Positions 17,143-26,451 are shown, counted from the stretch's first letter. The stretch is DNA of 64,000 nt from Amycolatopsis sulphurea (GCF_002564045.1 NZ_PDJK01000001.1:682001-746000); one strand, 5' to 3'. Program-made: numbers and translations. Notes: generated from the letters alone by a model not told the origin.

Positions 17143-18325
17143 CCGAGTCCGCCATCCTGCGGTAGCCCGCGTCGTTCGGGTGCAGGTGGTCGCCGGCGTC
17201 GTAGGCCGGGAGCATGGCGTGCGGGTCGGCCGGGTTCCGGATCGCCGCGTCGAAGTCGATGACCCCGTCGTAGGCACCGCCGGTGCGGATGAACCGGTTC
17301 AGCGTCTCCCGGGTGTTCTCCAGGGTCTCGTTGTAGGCCGTCCAGCCCTTGAACGGCACGAGGGTGGCGCCGAGCACGCGGATCCCGTGCGCTTTGGCCC
17401 GGGCGATCAGCTGCCGCTGCGCGGAGATCAGCAGCTGCGGATCGGCCTGGTTCGGTTGCTGCTGGATGTCGTTGATGCCTTCGAGGATGATCAGCGTGCG
17501 CACCCCGGTGGCGGCGAGCACGTCGTGGTCGAAGCGGGCGAGCGCGTTGGGGCCGTACGGCGAACCGGGCACGTCGAGCAGCATCCGGTTGCCGCCGATG
17601 CCCGCGTTGAGCACGCCGTAGCGACCGTGCAGCCGGTCGCTGAGCAGGTCCGGCCAGCGGTGGTCGGCGCCCGGGGTGGAGCCGGTGCCGTCGGTGATCG
17701 AGTCGCCGAGGGCGACCACCGCGCCCGCCGCGGCGCCCTGCACGTCGACTTCGGTGACGTAGTGCCAGGCGCCGGTCTTCTCGGTGAACGACGCGCCGGA
17801 TTCCTCCTCGGTGAAGTCGCCGTTGCGGGTGAAGAACGACGTCTGCTCGGCCGCCGCGTGATAGGTCACCGGCCCGGATTTCGCCGGCACGAAGGTGGTC
17901 ACGAGCAGATCCGCGTCCGCGGGCACCCGCACCGCCGCCGGGTCGCTCAGCACGTCGGCACCAGCGGGCACGACGACGCTGCGCTGCCCGCCGAAGGTAA
18001 GGGAGCGCACGGTCCCCGCCGCGGCACGCGGGCTGCCGGGCGCCGCGGCGACCGCGACCGTCACCTGCCCGAAAATCAGCGGGGCCGTGCCGAATCTGTT
18101 GGACAGCCGCACTCTCGCCCGGGTACCTCCGGCACTGGTGTGCACGACATTGCGGATCGAATAGTTCGGATATCCGCCGGGCGTATCGGCGACGCCGGTG
18201 CCCGGGGACGCGGACCAGGTGCCGGTCCAGCCGTCCGGGGTCTGCGGTACTTGCGCGGTGCTCGCCGTGGTGAGGACGCCGAGACCGATCGCCACGGCCG
18301 CGCCCAGGATGGCCATTTTTCGCAT
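17123..18325 (-). CDS. Secreted SGNH/GDSL-family esterase
   Basis: 400 aa with a Sec signal peptide (MRKMAILGAAVAIGLGVL, cleavage after about residue 25). The beta-rich N-terminal half is followed by the SGNH blocks: VVALGDSITDGTG (nucleophile Ser), NAGIGGNRM (Gly), EGINDIQQQ (Asn) and DHLHPNDAGY (Asp/His). It hydrolyses esters outside the cell; related proteins act on lipids or plant-polymer esters. Monocistronic, divergent from the peptidase gene at 18454. Confidence 0.9.
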   Translation of the reverse strand: MRKMAILGAAVAIGLGVLTTASTAQVPQTPDGWTGTWSASPGTGVADTPGGYPNYSIRNVVHTSAGGTRARVRLSNRFGTAPLIFGQVTVAVAAAPGSPRAAAGTVRSLTFGGQRSVVVPAGADVLSDPAAVRVPADADLLVTTFVPAKSGPVTYHAAAEQTSFFTRNGDFTEEESGASFTEKTGAWHYVTEVDVQGAAAGAVVALGDSITDGTGSTPGADHRWPDLLSDRLHGRYGVLNAGIGGNRMLLDVPGSPYGPNALARFDHDVLAATGVRTLIILEGINDIQQQPNQADPQLLISAQRQLIARAKAHGIRVLGATLVPFKGWTAYNETLENTRETLNRFIRTGGAYDGVIDFDAAIRNPADPHAMLPAYDAGDHLHPNDAGYRRMADSVNLGLL

Positions 18326-18453
18326 GGAAAAAGTCTGTGATCCGGATCATGGCGCTGTCCAGCGGTGCTTCGGGCAGAAACGCGGGTACCGCCGGACAGG
18401 TGATACCCCGTCCGGACGGTGTGGCTTCCTGCGGGTGGGGGTACCTCACCGTC

Positions 18454-20004
18454 ATGAACCGAGCACAGCACGTATCCTTGTCCGGCAGTCTTCGTTCCGA
18501 GCTGTCCGGGGTCGAGGTTCTCGGCCCGGTCGATCCGGACGCCATGATCACCGCGACCGTGGTGCTCCGGCGGCGTGCGGAGCTCTCGGTGGCCGATCTG
18601 GCCGCACCACTGAGTCCCGGCGATCTCGCCGGGCGGTTCGGCGCCGCGCCCGAAGAACTCGAGCGGGTCCGGACCGTGCTCGCCGACGCCGGGCTCACGG
18701 TGACCGAGGCGCACGCCGGGTCCCGGCGGGTGGCGGTCCGCGGCCCGGCCCGGGTGATGGCCGCCGTTTTCGGCACGGAACTCAACCGCGTCCGCGGCGC
18801 CGGATCCGCGGAGTTCGCGGCACGCAGTGGTGGACTCCATGTGCCCGCGGAGATCGGCGATTTCGTGGTCGCCGTGCTGGGCCTGGACGAACGGCCGCAG
18901 GCGCGGGCGCAGTTCCGGCTGCACACCGAAGCCGCGGGGCAGGGGTACCGCCCGGACGAAGTCGGTTCGCTGTACGGCTTCCCGGCCGGGACCGACGGCC
19001 GGGGCCGGACCGTCGCGGTGATCGAACTCGGCGGGGGATACCGGCCCCAGGACCTGAAGAACTACTTCGCCGGCTTGCAGATCCCCGAACCGAAAGTGAC
19101 CGCGGCGGGGGTGGACGGCGCGCACAACGCACCGTCCGGGGACCCGAACTCCGCGGACGGCGAGGTGGCGCTCGACATCGAGGTGATCGGCGCGCTCGCC
19201 CCCGGCGCGGCGCAGATCGTCTACTTCGCGCCGAACACCGATCAGGGTTTCCTCGACGCGGTCAGCACCGCGGTGCACGCCAGCCCCACACCCGTCGCGG
19301 TCAGCATCAGCTGGGGCCAGTCCGAGGACCAGTGGACGGCGCAGGCCCGGACGGCGATGGACCAGGCCTTCGCCGACGCGGCCGCGCTCGGGGTGACGGT
19401 GTGCACAGCCTCCGGCGACAACGGCAGTGCCGACGGCCAGAAGGACGGCGCACAGCACGTGGACTTCCCGGCGTCGAGTCCGCACGCGCTGGCCTGCGGA
19501 GGCACCCGGCTCGAAGGAAAACCGCCTGCCACGATCACCGCGGAGAAAGTCTGGAACACCTCCGGCGGCGGCTCGACCGGCGGCGGTGTCAGCGACGCCT
19601 TCCCGGTGCCGGACTTCCAGAAGACGGCCGGGGTGCCCGTCCGGGCCGGTGCGGGCAAGCCGGGCCGCGGCGTGCCGGACGTGGCCGGCGACGCCGACCC
19701 GGCCACCGGGTACCGGATCCTCGTGGACGGGCAGCACGCCGTGGTCGGCGGCACGAGCGCGGTGGCACCGTTGTGGGCGGCGTTGCTGAGCCGCCTCGCG
19801 CAGCACACCGGGCATGGTTTCGGCCTGGTGCACAGCAAGCTCTACGCCGCCGCGGCGGCGGGCAAGGCCCAGCCGGGCTTCCGCGATATCACCGAGGGCA
19901 ACAACGGTGCGTATTCGGCGGCCTCGGGCTGGGACGCGTGCACCGGGCTCGGCGCGCCGGACGGTGCGGCACTGCAGCGGATTCTCGGAGGTGCCAAGGC
20001 CTGA
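18454..20004 (+). CDS. Sedolisin (peptidase family S53, kumamolisin-like)
   Basis: 516 aa from ATG 18454. Residues 1-155 are an activation pro-domain; no signal peptide is obvious, as in kumamolisin-type enzymes. The catalytic set is visible: Glu/Asp in DGEVALDIEVIG (about 235-246), the oxyanion Asp in TASGDNGSADG, and Ser in VGGTSAVAPLW (about 434). The calcium site follows (FRDITEGNNG, then WDACTGLG). These are acid-active serine-carboxyl peptidases, released and self-processed. Confidence 0.92.
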   Translation: MNRAQHVSLSGSLRSELSGVEVLGPVDPDAMITATVVLRRRAELSVADLAAPLSPGDLAGRFGAAPEELERVRTVLADAGLTVTEAHAGSRRVAVRGPARVMAAVFGTELNRVRGAGSAEFAARSGGLHVPAEIGDFVVAVLGLDERPQARAQFRLHTEAAGQGYRPDEVGSLYGFPAGTDGRGRTVAVIELGGGYRPQDLKNYFAGLQIPEPKVTAAGVDGAHNAPSGDPNSADGEVALDIEVIGALAPGAAQIVYFAPNTDQGFLDAVSTAVHASPTPVAVSISWGQSEDQWTAQARTAMDQAFADAAALGVTVCTASGDNGSADGQKDGAQHVDFPASSPHALACGGTRLEGKPPATITAEKVWNTSGGGSTGGGVSDAFPVPDFQKTAGVPVRAGAGKPGRGVPDVAGDADPATGYRILVDGQHAVVGGTSAVAPLWAALLSRLAQHTGHGFGLVHSKLYAAAAAGKAQPGFRDITEGNNGAYSAASGWDACTGLGAPDGAALQRILGGAKA

Positions 20005-20053
20005 TCTCATCTGTCCGAAGTGGACTGACGGCACGCTCGCGGAGCCGGGGCGT

Positions 20054-21598
20054 TCAGGTCACCACGAAGTTTCCCATCATGGCCATGTCCTCGTGTTCGA
20101 GGTTGTGGCAGTGGAACACGTACTTGCCGCGGTACCCGTCGAACCGGACCGCGATCGCCGCCTCTTCGGCCGGGCGCAGGTCGATCGTGTCCTTCCAGCC
20201 CGCGTCGAACGGGCCGGGGCCGGCGAGCCCGCGCGAGAGCACCTGGAACGGGTTGAGGTGCAGGTGCACGGGATGGTGGAAGTCCGACACCAGCCGCCAC
20301 GTCTCGGTGCTGCCGAACATCGGGCGCGCGGCCACCGTGTCCACACCGAACGGGACGCCGTTGATCCGCCAGCCGTCCGTGCCCGCGGACGCGAAATGCA
20401 TCGTCCGCGTCACGGACGGCGGGCCGAGCGGTTCGACGGTGCTCAGCCGGCCGGGCAGGCGGAACCGGTCCGGCGCGCGCTCGCCCACGGCGAAGCGCAG
20501 GATCTCGCCCATGCGGCCCTCGCCGAAGTCGTTGACCAGGGTGACGATCGTGCCCGGCCGGTAGGCGGAGAAGTCCACGAGCACGTCCACGCGCTGGGCT
20601 GGGGCGAGTTCGAAATGGTCGTGCTGCAGGGGCGAGGTGAGCAGGCCGCCGTCGGTGCCGATCTGGGTCAGCGGGGCGCCCGGATTCAGCCGGAGGTCGA
20701 GGCGGCGGGCGTTGCACGCGTTGAGGATCCGCAGCCGGTACTGCGCGCCTTCGACGGTGGCGACCGGCCAGGGCGCCCCGTTGACGAGCATGACATCGCC
20801 GAGTAAGCCCGCCATGTAGGCGTCCGTGACGCCCGGCTCCCGCAGCGCCGGGTCACGGCTGGGATACCGCAGTGAACCGTCCGCGTCGAAGCTGCGATCC
20901 GTGATCATCAGCGGCAGTTCCCGCGGGCCGGACGGCAGGCCGAGCGCGTCCTCCTCCTCGTCGCGCACCAGATGGAACCCGGCCAGCCCGCGCCAGACGC
21001 TCGGCCCGGTGAAATCCATCCGATGGTCGTGGTACCACAGCGTCGCGGCGCGCTGGTCCATCGGATAGGTGTAGGCGCGGCGGACCATCCGGGTGTCGCC
21101 GGGCATCCCCATCCCGGAGCCGGTCATGCCGGGCATTGCCATCCCGGGCATCGGGCCGTCCGGGTACAGGAAGTCCACCGGATACCCGTCGTCGGCATGC
21201 GGGGTCCGGCCGCCGTGCAGGTGCACCACGGTCGGCACGGGCAGCCGGTTCGTGTGCGTGACGACGGCCGGCCGGCCGCGGCGGGAGACCAGGGTCGGGC
21301 CGGGGAAGATCCCGTTGTAGCCCCAGATTCCGGTGCGCAGGCCGGGCAGCAGGGAGACCTGTGCGGGAGCCTGGGTGATCTCGTAGTAGTCGGCGTGCGC
21401 GTCGCGCCGGACCGGGCTCAGCACCGGCGGGATCGGCAGCGGCACCGCGAACGCGGGAACCGGCGGAAGCAGGCTGGGCAGCACCGCGCCGGTACTGGTC
21501 GGCCCGCGGGCACCGAGCGCGAACGGGATTCCCACGCCGAGGCCGATCCCAGCGGCCAGTCCGGCGCCGAGGAACACCCGGCGGCTCACCCCGGTCAT
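20054..21598 (-). CDS. Multicopper oxidase with Met-rich insert (CotA/CueO-like)
   Basis: 514 aa from ATG 21598, with a Tat-type leader (SRRVFLGAGLAAGIGLGVG). All copper motifs are present: VVHLHGGRTPH, TLWYHDHRM, HHPVHLHLNPF and FHCHNLEHEDMAMMG (axial Met). Between the first two lies a methionine-rich stretch (about residues 145-165, repeated PGM/GM), the kind of segment that binds Cu(I) in copper-resistance oxidases. It couples oxidation of Cu(I), phenols or bilirubin-like compounds to O2 reduction. The start overlaps the stop of the upstream membrane protein (ATGA), so the two are co-translated. Confidence 0.92.
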   Translation of the reverse strand: MTGVSRRVFLGAGLAAGIGLGVGIPFALGARGPTSTGAVLPSLLPPVPAFAVPLPIPPVLSPVRRDAHADYYEITQAPAQVSLLPGLRTGIWGYNGIFPGPTLVSRRGRPAVVTHTNRLPVPTVVHLHGGRTPHADDGYPVDFLYPDGPMPGMAMPGMTGSGMGMPGDTRMVRRAYTYPMDQRAATLWYHDHRMDFTGPSVWRGLAGFHLVRDEEEDALGLPSGPRELPLMITDRSFDADGSLRYPSRDPALREPGVTDAYMAGLLGDVMLVNGAPWPVATVEGAQYRLRILNACNARRLDLRLNPGAPLTQIGTDGGLLTSPLQHDHFELAPAQRVDVLVDFSAYRPGTIVTLVNDFGEGRMGEILRFAVGERAPDRFRLPGRLSTVEPLGPPSVTRTMHFASAGTDGWRINGVPFGVDTVAARPMFGSTETWRLVSDFHHPVHLHLNPFQVLSRGLAGPGPFDAGWKDTIDLRPAEEAAIAVRFDGYRGKYVFHCHNLEHEDMAMMGNFVVT

Positions 21599-21987
21599 CG
21601 GCGCCACGCCGCGACCGCCATCGTCGCGGCGAGCAGGATCGTCGCCACCCCGACCGGCACGTGCACCGTGATCAGCCGCGCGAAACCCAGCGCGATCTGC
21701 AGCGCGATCAGCCCGAAGAGGCCGAGGCTGCCGAGAATCGGCCACCACGGCCCGCGGCCGGGCCGGCGCACCAGCACCGCGGCCACCGCGGAGACGAGCA
21801 CCGAGATCCCCGCGTAGGTCGCGTTCTCCCGATGTGTCTGCAGCGAGTCGTAACCGCCGGAGAGGAACTGGCCCGCGAAGACGGCCTGGTCGAACAGCAG
21901 GACCGCGCTCACCAGCGTGGTCGCCCGGAACACCAGGCGCGGCCAGCGCGGCGGCGCCGGGGTGCGGACAGCTTCGGTCGTGGACAC
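21595..21987 (-). CDS. Four-helix membrane protein in the oxidase operon (DUF6220-like)
   Basis: 130 aa with about four transmembrane helices. GGYDSLQTHRENATYAG between helices 1 and 2 and VHVPVGVATILLA near the end match the general look of small actinobacterial membrane proteins assigned to DUF6220; His residues at helix ends might bind heme or metal. It is the first gene of a two-gene operon with the multicopper oxidase and starts 13 bp from the MarR palindrome, so both are probably repressed by the divergent regulator. Confidence 0.7.
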   Translation of the reverse strand: MSTTEAVRTPAPPRWPRLVFRATTLVSAVLLFDQAVFAGQFLSGGYDSLQTHRENATYAGISVLVSAVAAVLVRRPGRGPWWPILGSLGLFGLIALQIALGFARLITVHVPVGVATILLAATMAVAAWRR

Positions 21988-21999
21988 GGCGACCCCTTG

Positions 22000-22034
22000 T
22001 TAGATTCATATGGATCGGATTCATCTGAATCTAA
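22000..22034. promoter_or_regulatory. MarR-type operator between divergent genes
   Basis: TTAGATTCA (22000-22008) and TGAATCTAA (22026-22034) form a perfect 9-bp inverted repeat with a 17-base spacer that contains ATTCAT half-sites. It lies between the oxidase operon and the MarR gene, covering the likely promoters of both. Confidence 0.7.
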
Positions 22035-22048
22035 CATAGGATGGGCCG

Positions 22049-22474
22049 ATGACCACCCCACCTCCGACGATCCGGCTGGGCCTGTTGCTGCGCCAGGCGC
22101 ACCGGCGCGCGGCGGCGGCGCTGAACGAGGCCCTCGGGCCGCTGGGCCTGACTGGCCGGCATTTCGGGGTGCTGCTGCTGATCGACCGGGACGGCGCGAC
22201 GACCCAGCGCGATCTGATCCGGGAGACCGGCAGCGACAAGGCGGGCATGGTGCGGACCGTGGAGGATCTCGAACGGCTGGGCTACCTGACCCGCACCCGT
22301 TCGGCGACCGACCGGCGGGTCGCGGACCTGACCCTGACCCCGGCCGGCGAGGAAACCTTCGCCACCGCCCGCGAGCTGGCCGGGAAGGCGGCAGGGGAGC
22401 TGTTCGGGATGTTCCGTGCCGAGGAGGCCGAGGCCCTCGAAGACCTGCTGACCCGCTTCCTGGCCGTCGACTGA
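22049..22474 (+). CDS. MarR-family regulator of the oxidase operon
   Basis: 141 aa. The winged helix is clear: ATTQRDLIRETGSDKAGMVRTVEDLERLGYL (recognition helix), then the wing RTRSATDRRVADLTLTPAG. Helices at both ends give the dimer interface. MarR proteins are dimeric repressors released by small ligands or oxidants. Divergent placement and the palindrome at 22000-22034 point to self-control and control of the multicopper oxidase operon. Confidence 0.9.
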   Translation: MTTPPPTIRLGLLLRQAHRRAAAALNEALGPLGLTGRHFGVLLLIDRDGATTQRDLIRETGSDKAGMVRTVEDLERLGYLTRTRSATDRRVADLTLTPAGEETFATARELAGKAAGELFGMFRAEEAEALEDLLTRFLAVD

Positions 22475-22493
22475 CCGGCCGCCGCGGGTGATC

Positions 22494-23885
22494 TCAGCCG
22501 GCGCAGGCGGCGGTGGTCTCCAGAGCTTCGACGGCCTGCCCGGCGAGCGTGGCCATCTCCGGGGAGCCGAGGGTGACGACCACATCACCCGGGCGGGCGC
22601 GTCGGACGACTTCGGCGATGGCGTTCGAAGCCGTACCGGCGAACGTCTTGGCGTCCTGCGGAAGCGGGATCGCGTCCATGAGGGCGCGGCCGTCGACGTC
22701 GGCCGTGACGGTCTCGCCCGGGGCGAAGATCTCCAGGACCACCGCTTCGTCGGCGATGGCGAGTGAGCCGGCCGTCTCGTGGAGGAACTGGCGCATGCGC
22801 CACACGCGGTTGGGCTGGCACACCACGATGAGCCGGTGGTCCTCGGCGACCGTACGCATCGCTCGCAGCGATGCGGCCATCGCCGTGTGGTGGCCGGCGT
22901 AGTCGTCGTACACGCGTACGCCGTTCGCGACGCCGCGCAGCTCGAAACGCCTTCGTACGCCGGGGAAACGCTGAAGCCCGCGTACGCCGCCTGCTACGCC
23001 GAGACGACGCGTGACCAGGAGTGCGGCTGCTGAGTTGAGCCCGAGATGGGTTCCTACGACGGGGACGCGGACAGGGCCGATCAGCGCGCCGTCGTAGCGG
23101 ATACCGTCGGGGACCGTCGTGAGCCCGACCACCTTCAGGTCCGCGTCGTTGGCTTCGCCATAGGTGAAGACAGTGCGGCCTTCCTCACGCAGGGTCGCGG
23201 CGAGCCGGCGGCAGGGTTCGTCGTCGGCGTTGGTGACCACGAAACCGGTCGGCGGCACACGGCGGCAGAAGCCGAGAAACGCTTCCGCGAGACCGTCGAC
23301 ATCGCCATACGTATTCAGATGATCGGAGTCGATGTTGGTGACGACCGCGACTTCGGGGCTGTACGCGACGAACGAGCGGTCGCTTTCGTCGGCCTCGACG
23401 ACGAAGTGCGGACCGGAGCCGTGCCCGCCGGAGCCGAGCGTGCGGACGTCACCACCGATCACATAGGACGGATCCGCCCCGCCGGCCCGCAACGCGACGG
23501 TGATCATCGCGGTCGTGGTGGTCTTGCCGTGCGTGCCCGTGACGGCGATGGTGCGCCGGCCCGCCAGCACCCTGGCCAGTGCCTCGGAACGGTGCAGGAC
23601 CGGCAGCCCGCGATCGTGCGCCGCGACGAGTTCGACGTGGTCGCCGGGGATCGCGGTGGAGCGCACGACCGTATCGGCGTTCCACAGGTTGCCCGGCTGG
23701 TGCCGCCGGTGGATCGTGGCGCCGAGCCGGGCCAGCTTGGCCAGCACCGGGCGGTCGCCGGTCTCGCTGCCGCTCACCGGCACCCCGCGGCGGAGCAGGA
23801 TCTCCGCCAGCCCCGACATCCCGACTCCGCCGATGCCGATCAGGTACACATGGCCGAGGTCCCGTATGGTCGGCTCGCTCATCAT
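22494..23885 (-). CDS. MurC-type UDP-N-acetylmuramate:L-alanine ligase paralogue
   Basis: 463 aa. The Rossmann start HVYLIGIGGVGMSGLAEI, the P-loop VTGTHGKTTTTAM, the EADESDRSF segment and VVTNIDSDHLNTYGD are all MurC motifs; the C-terminal domain has VYDDYAGHHTAM, where typical MurC has YDDYAHHPTE. The enzyme adds L-Ala to UDP-MurNAc in peptidoglycan synthesis. It lies far from any division/cell-wall cluster, and the altered DDYAGHH motif suggests a second, specialised copy. A GGAGGAG site precedes ATG 23885. Convergent with the MarR gene. Confidence 0.85.
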   Translation of the reverse strand: MMSEPTIRDLGHVYLIGIGGVGMSGLAEILLRRGVPVSGSETGDRPVLAKLARLGATIHRRHQPGNLWNADTVVRSTAIPGDHVELVAAHDRGLPVLHRSEALARVLAGRRTIAVTGTHGKTTTTAMITVALRAGGADPSYVIGGDVRTLGSGGHGSGPHFVVEADESDRSFVAYSPEVAVVTNIDSDHLNTYGDVDGLAEAFLGFCRRVPPTGFVVTNADDEPCRRLAATLREEGRTVFTYGEANDADLKVVGLTTVPDGIRYDGALIGPVRVPVVGTHLGLNSAAALLVTRRLGVAGGVRGLQRFPGVRRRFELRGVANGVRVYDDYAGHHTAMAASLRAMRTVAEDHRLIVVCQPNRVWRMRQFLHETAGSLAIADEAVVLEIFAPGETVTADVDGRALMDAIPLPQDAKTFAGTASNAIAEVVRRARPGDVVVTLGSPEMATLAGQAVEALETTAACAG

Positions 23886-23994
23886 GCACTCCTCCTGTCC
23901 GGGGACGTTCCCTCGGATTCAGGATGCGGCGGACATGTCAGGAACGATCATGCGTCGTGTCGCAGCCATGTCCCGATCGCGGCGGACGCCCGTT

Positions 23995-25035
23995 TCAGGG
24001 GGCCGAGCCGAACTCCTTCCGGACGACCGGGAGCACCTCCGTGCCCAGCAGTTCGATCGCTTTCAGCACCACGGCGTGCGGGACGCCGGACCAGTCCATC
24101 TGCAAGGCGTAGCGGCTCGCGCCGGTCAGCCTGCCCACGGTGATCAGGCGTTCGGCGACCTCGGCGGGGCTGCCGGTGAACAGCGCCCGGGCGTGGTGGG
24201 TGTAGGCGTCGTACTCGGCACGTGACGGGATCGCCCAGCCGCGGGCGCGGGCGCCGTACTTCATCGTCTCCAGCCAGTACGGGTAGAAGATCTCCTTGGC
24301 GTCCTGGGACTTCTCCGCGATCAGGCCGATCGCGCTCATGGTCACCGGCAGCTCGTCCGCGGTGTGCCCGCCCGCCTCGCCCGCCTGCCGGTACAGGTCC
24401 ACGAGCGGGGCGAACCGCTCCGGCTCGCCACCGATCACCGCGTACACCACGGGCAGCCCGAGCAGCCCGGCGCGGATCGAGGACTCCGGATTGCCGCCGG
24501 TGCCCACGGAGATGCGCAGCCGGTCGCGGTACGGGCGCGGGTACACGTGCGCCTGCTCCAGGGGCGGGCGGAAACGGCCGGACCAGGTGATCGGGTCTTC
24601 GCGATCCAGGCGCAGCAGCAGCGCCAGCTTCTCCTCGAACAGCTCGTCGTACTCGGCGAGGTCGGCGCCGAAGAGCGGGAACGACTCGGTGAACGACCCC
24701 CGGCCGGCGAGCAGTTCCGCCCGGCCGCGGCTGAGCTGGTCGAGCGTGGTGAACTGCTGGTACACCCGGACCGGGTCCTCGGTGGAGAGCACGGTGACCG
24801 CGCTGGAGAGCGTGATCCGCTCGGTCACGCTCGCCGCCGCGGCCAGCACCGTCGCCGGGTTCGAGATGGCGTAGTCCGCGAGGTGATGCTCGCCGAGCCC
24901 GTAGAAGCCGAGCCCGAGTTCGTCCGCGAGCCTGATCCGCTCCACGGTCTCCGCCAGCCGCTGCGCGACCGGCACCCGCGCCCCGGTCAGCGGGTCCGGC
25001 GGCCGGTCGCCGAAGCTGTAGATGCCCAGTTCCAT
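23995..25035 (-). CDS. LLM-class (luciferase-like) flavin-dependent oxidoreductase
   Basis: 346 aa from ATG 25035, chosen because AAGAAAGGGGCGGCG lies just upstream and homologues begin MELGIYSFGD. FYGLGEHHLADYAISNP, then SRGRAELLAGRGSF and ISVGTGGNPESSIRAG follow the bacterial-luciferase TIM barrel, group of alkanal-monooxygenase-like proteins. It should use FMNH2 from a separate reductase. The substrate is unknown. Confidence 0.9.
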   Translation of the reverse strand: MELGIYSFGDRPPDPLTGARVPVAQRLAETVERIRLADELGLGFYGLGEHHLADYAISNPATVLAAAASVTERITLSSAVTVLSTEDPVRVYQQFTTLDQLSRGRAELLAGRGSFTESFPLFGADLAEYDELFEEKLALLLRLDREDPITWSGRFRPPLEQAHVYPRPYRDRLRISVGTGGNPESSIRAGLLGLPVVYAVIGGEPERFAPLVDLYRQAGEAGGHTADELPVTMSAIGLIAEKSQDAKEIFYPYWLETMKYGARARGWAIPSRAEYDAYTHHARALFTGSPAEVAERLITVGRLTGASRYALQMDWSGVPHAVVLKAIELLGTEVLPVVRKEFGSAP

Positions 25036-25290
25036 CGCCGCCCCTTTCTTCGCTGCTGCCTCAACCCCGGCGGCTGCCGGGAAATTCCGGCGTGATCCGC
25101 GGCGGAAGCTCCTCAGTGGACAGCCGCTTCGATCATCCCGAACACCTCGTCCAACGGCGGCGTCGGCCTCCCGGGCCATCGAGGAGCCGTCGCAGACGAA
25201 CTTCGCGATCGCCCGGCAGCAGGCGACGCTCTCCGGCGAGCCGGGGTCGGCGGCCGGCGCTTCGGCATGGCGCAGCCGCATCGCTTCGTC

Positions 25291-25930
25291 CTACTCCCGC
25301 AGCGCCGGCGAACCGTCGATCATCCGCCAGAGCGGTGCGGCGTCGCCGGCGGTGCAATGCCGCACCATGGCGTGGATCTCCCCGCGCATCGGATAGGCGC
25401 CGACGATGAGCGTGGTGCGGCCTTCCCCGGGGTCGTGCCAGCCGAGCCGGTGAGGGGTTCCGCCCTGCTCCGGCGTCGCGCACTCCTCACCGCACTCGAC
25501 GGCAGGGTTCCGGCAACGTTGGTCGGGGACCCGGCAGCGGGCGATGCGGATGTGTGCGACCACCTCGTGGCGTGCGCCGGCGCGGTTTCGGGTCTGTGAA
25601 GGGGCCCTTCACAGACTCAGAGTCCGTGAAGGGCCCCTTCACAGACCTCCACACCGACTTTGCCGACACCCTGGCACTCGACGGGCACGGCGCGCGTGCC
25701 GACTTCGTCGACGAAGGTGAACGCGGCCGGTCCCTGGACGATGACCGTCTCGCGGGCGCGAAGGGGCCTCGGGCGGACGGCCGTCCGGCAGGATCCAGTC
25801 TTCGCCGGTGAGCGCTGTGCACAGCGTCAGCGGTGCGCCGTCCACGAACCGCAGCGCCCACGGCGGGGACAGCGTCAAGCTGCCGAACGACGAGCCGTAC
25901 CCCGCGGATCAAGTCGCCGAAGGCGTCCAC
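25291..25930 (-). pseudogene. AraC-type regulator cupin domain, split by a mobile element
   Basis: MDAFGDLIRGV at 25930 starts the minus-strand gene. After a frameshift it reads GSLTLSPPWALRFVDGAPL and GEDWILPDG, then in another frame TVIVQGPAAFTFVDEVG and RAVPVEC, where the 171-bp element (25503-25673) sits. On the other side the same frame resumes as VECGEECATPEQGG and TTLIVGAYPMRGEI, ending at 25291. These are cupin_6 motifs of the sensor domain of AraC-family regulators. The C-terminal helix-turn-helix is missing. Removing the element and one 11-bp repeat restores the frame across the junction; the other lesions remain. Confidence 0.75.
25503..25673. mobile_element. MITE-like palindromic element, complete, 11-bp target duplication
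   Basis: 171 bp. Termini CAGGGTTCCGGCAACGTTGG and, on the other strand, CAGGGTGTCGGCAAAGTCGG are imperfect inverted repeats. The exact 11-bp sequence GCACTCGACGG flanks it at 25492-25502 and 25674-25684. The triple palindrome core is at about 25593-25648. It has no coding capacity, so transposition must be supplied in trans. It interrupts an AraC-type gene. Confidence 0.9.
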
Positions 25931-26011
25931 GGTCCCGAGGTTTGACGAATACCGGGGTGATCCGGCGTTTCACCTATGGGATCGTCCGGGACGGTCGGGT
26001 TGACTGGGCCC

Positions 26012-26438
26012 ATGCCTACCGACGCTGCCCTGACCGCTCCGGACTTCGAATTCCTGCGCCGCCCGCTGCACGGCTTCTTCTCGGCAGCCGCCGGGCCGCG
26101 CCCGCCGCAACCCCGCCCGGTGTGGTTCGAGGTGACGGACGAGGGCACGGTCCAGCTGTTCACCGCCCCGGATTCGAGCAAGGTCCGGCGACTGGCGCGC
26201 GACCCCCGCGCGTCGCTCGTCGTGGCCGCGCCGGCGGGGGAGCGGGAACAGTGGGTGTCGGTCGCGGGCCCCGCCACGGTGGAACCCGGCGGAGCGCACG
26301 AACTGGCCCGCCGGCTCGCGGCGCGCTACTTGGGACCTCGGCGATCCGGCGCGCGCCGCGGACCTGGACGGGATCCTCGCCACCGAGCAGGTCCGGCTCG
26401 TGCTGCGCCCACGGATCGTGCACCGGTTCCGGTTCTGA
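26012..26438 (+). pseudogene. PPOX-class (pyridoxamine phosphate oxidase-like) protein, frameshifted
   Basis: MPTDAALTAPDFEFLRR through LARDPRASLVVAAP and VSVAGPATVEPGG is the split beta-barrel of PPOX-class flavin or F420-binding proteins. After LAARY near 26330 an extra T shifts the frame; skipping it gives DLGDPARAADLDGI and a proper end RPRIVHRFRF at 26438, about 141 aa in all. As it stands the frame reads through to 26587 as Arg-rich nonsense. It is a recent mutation or a sequencing error. Confidence 0.7.
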
Positions 26439-26451
26439 GCGGGCTTCCGGC

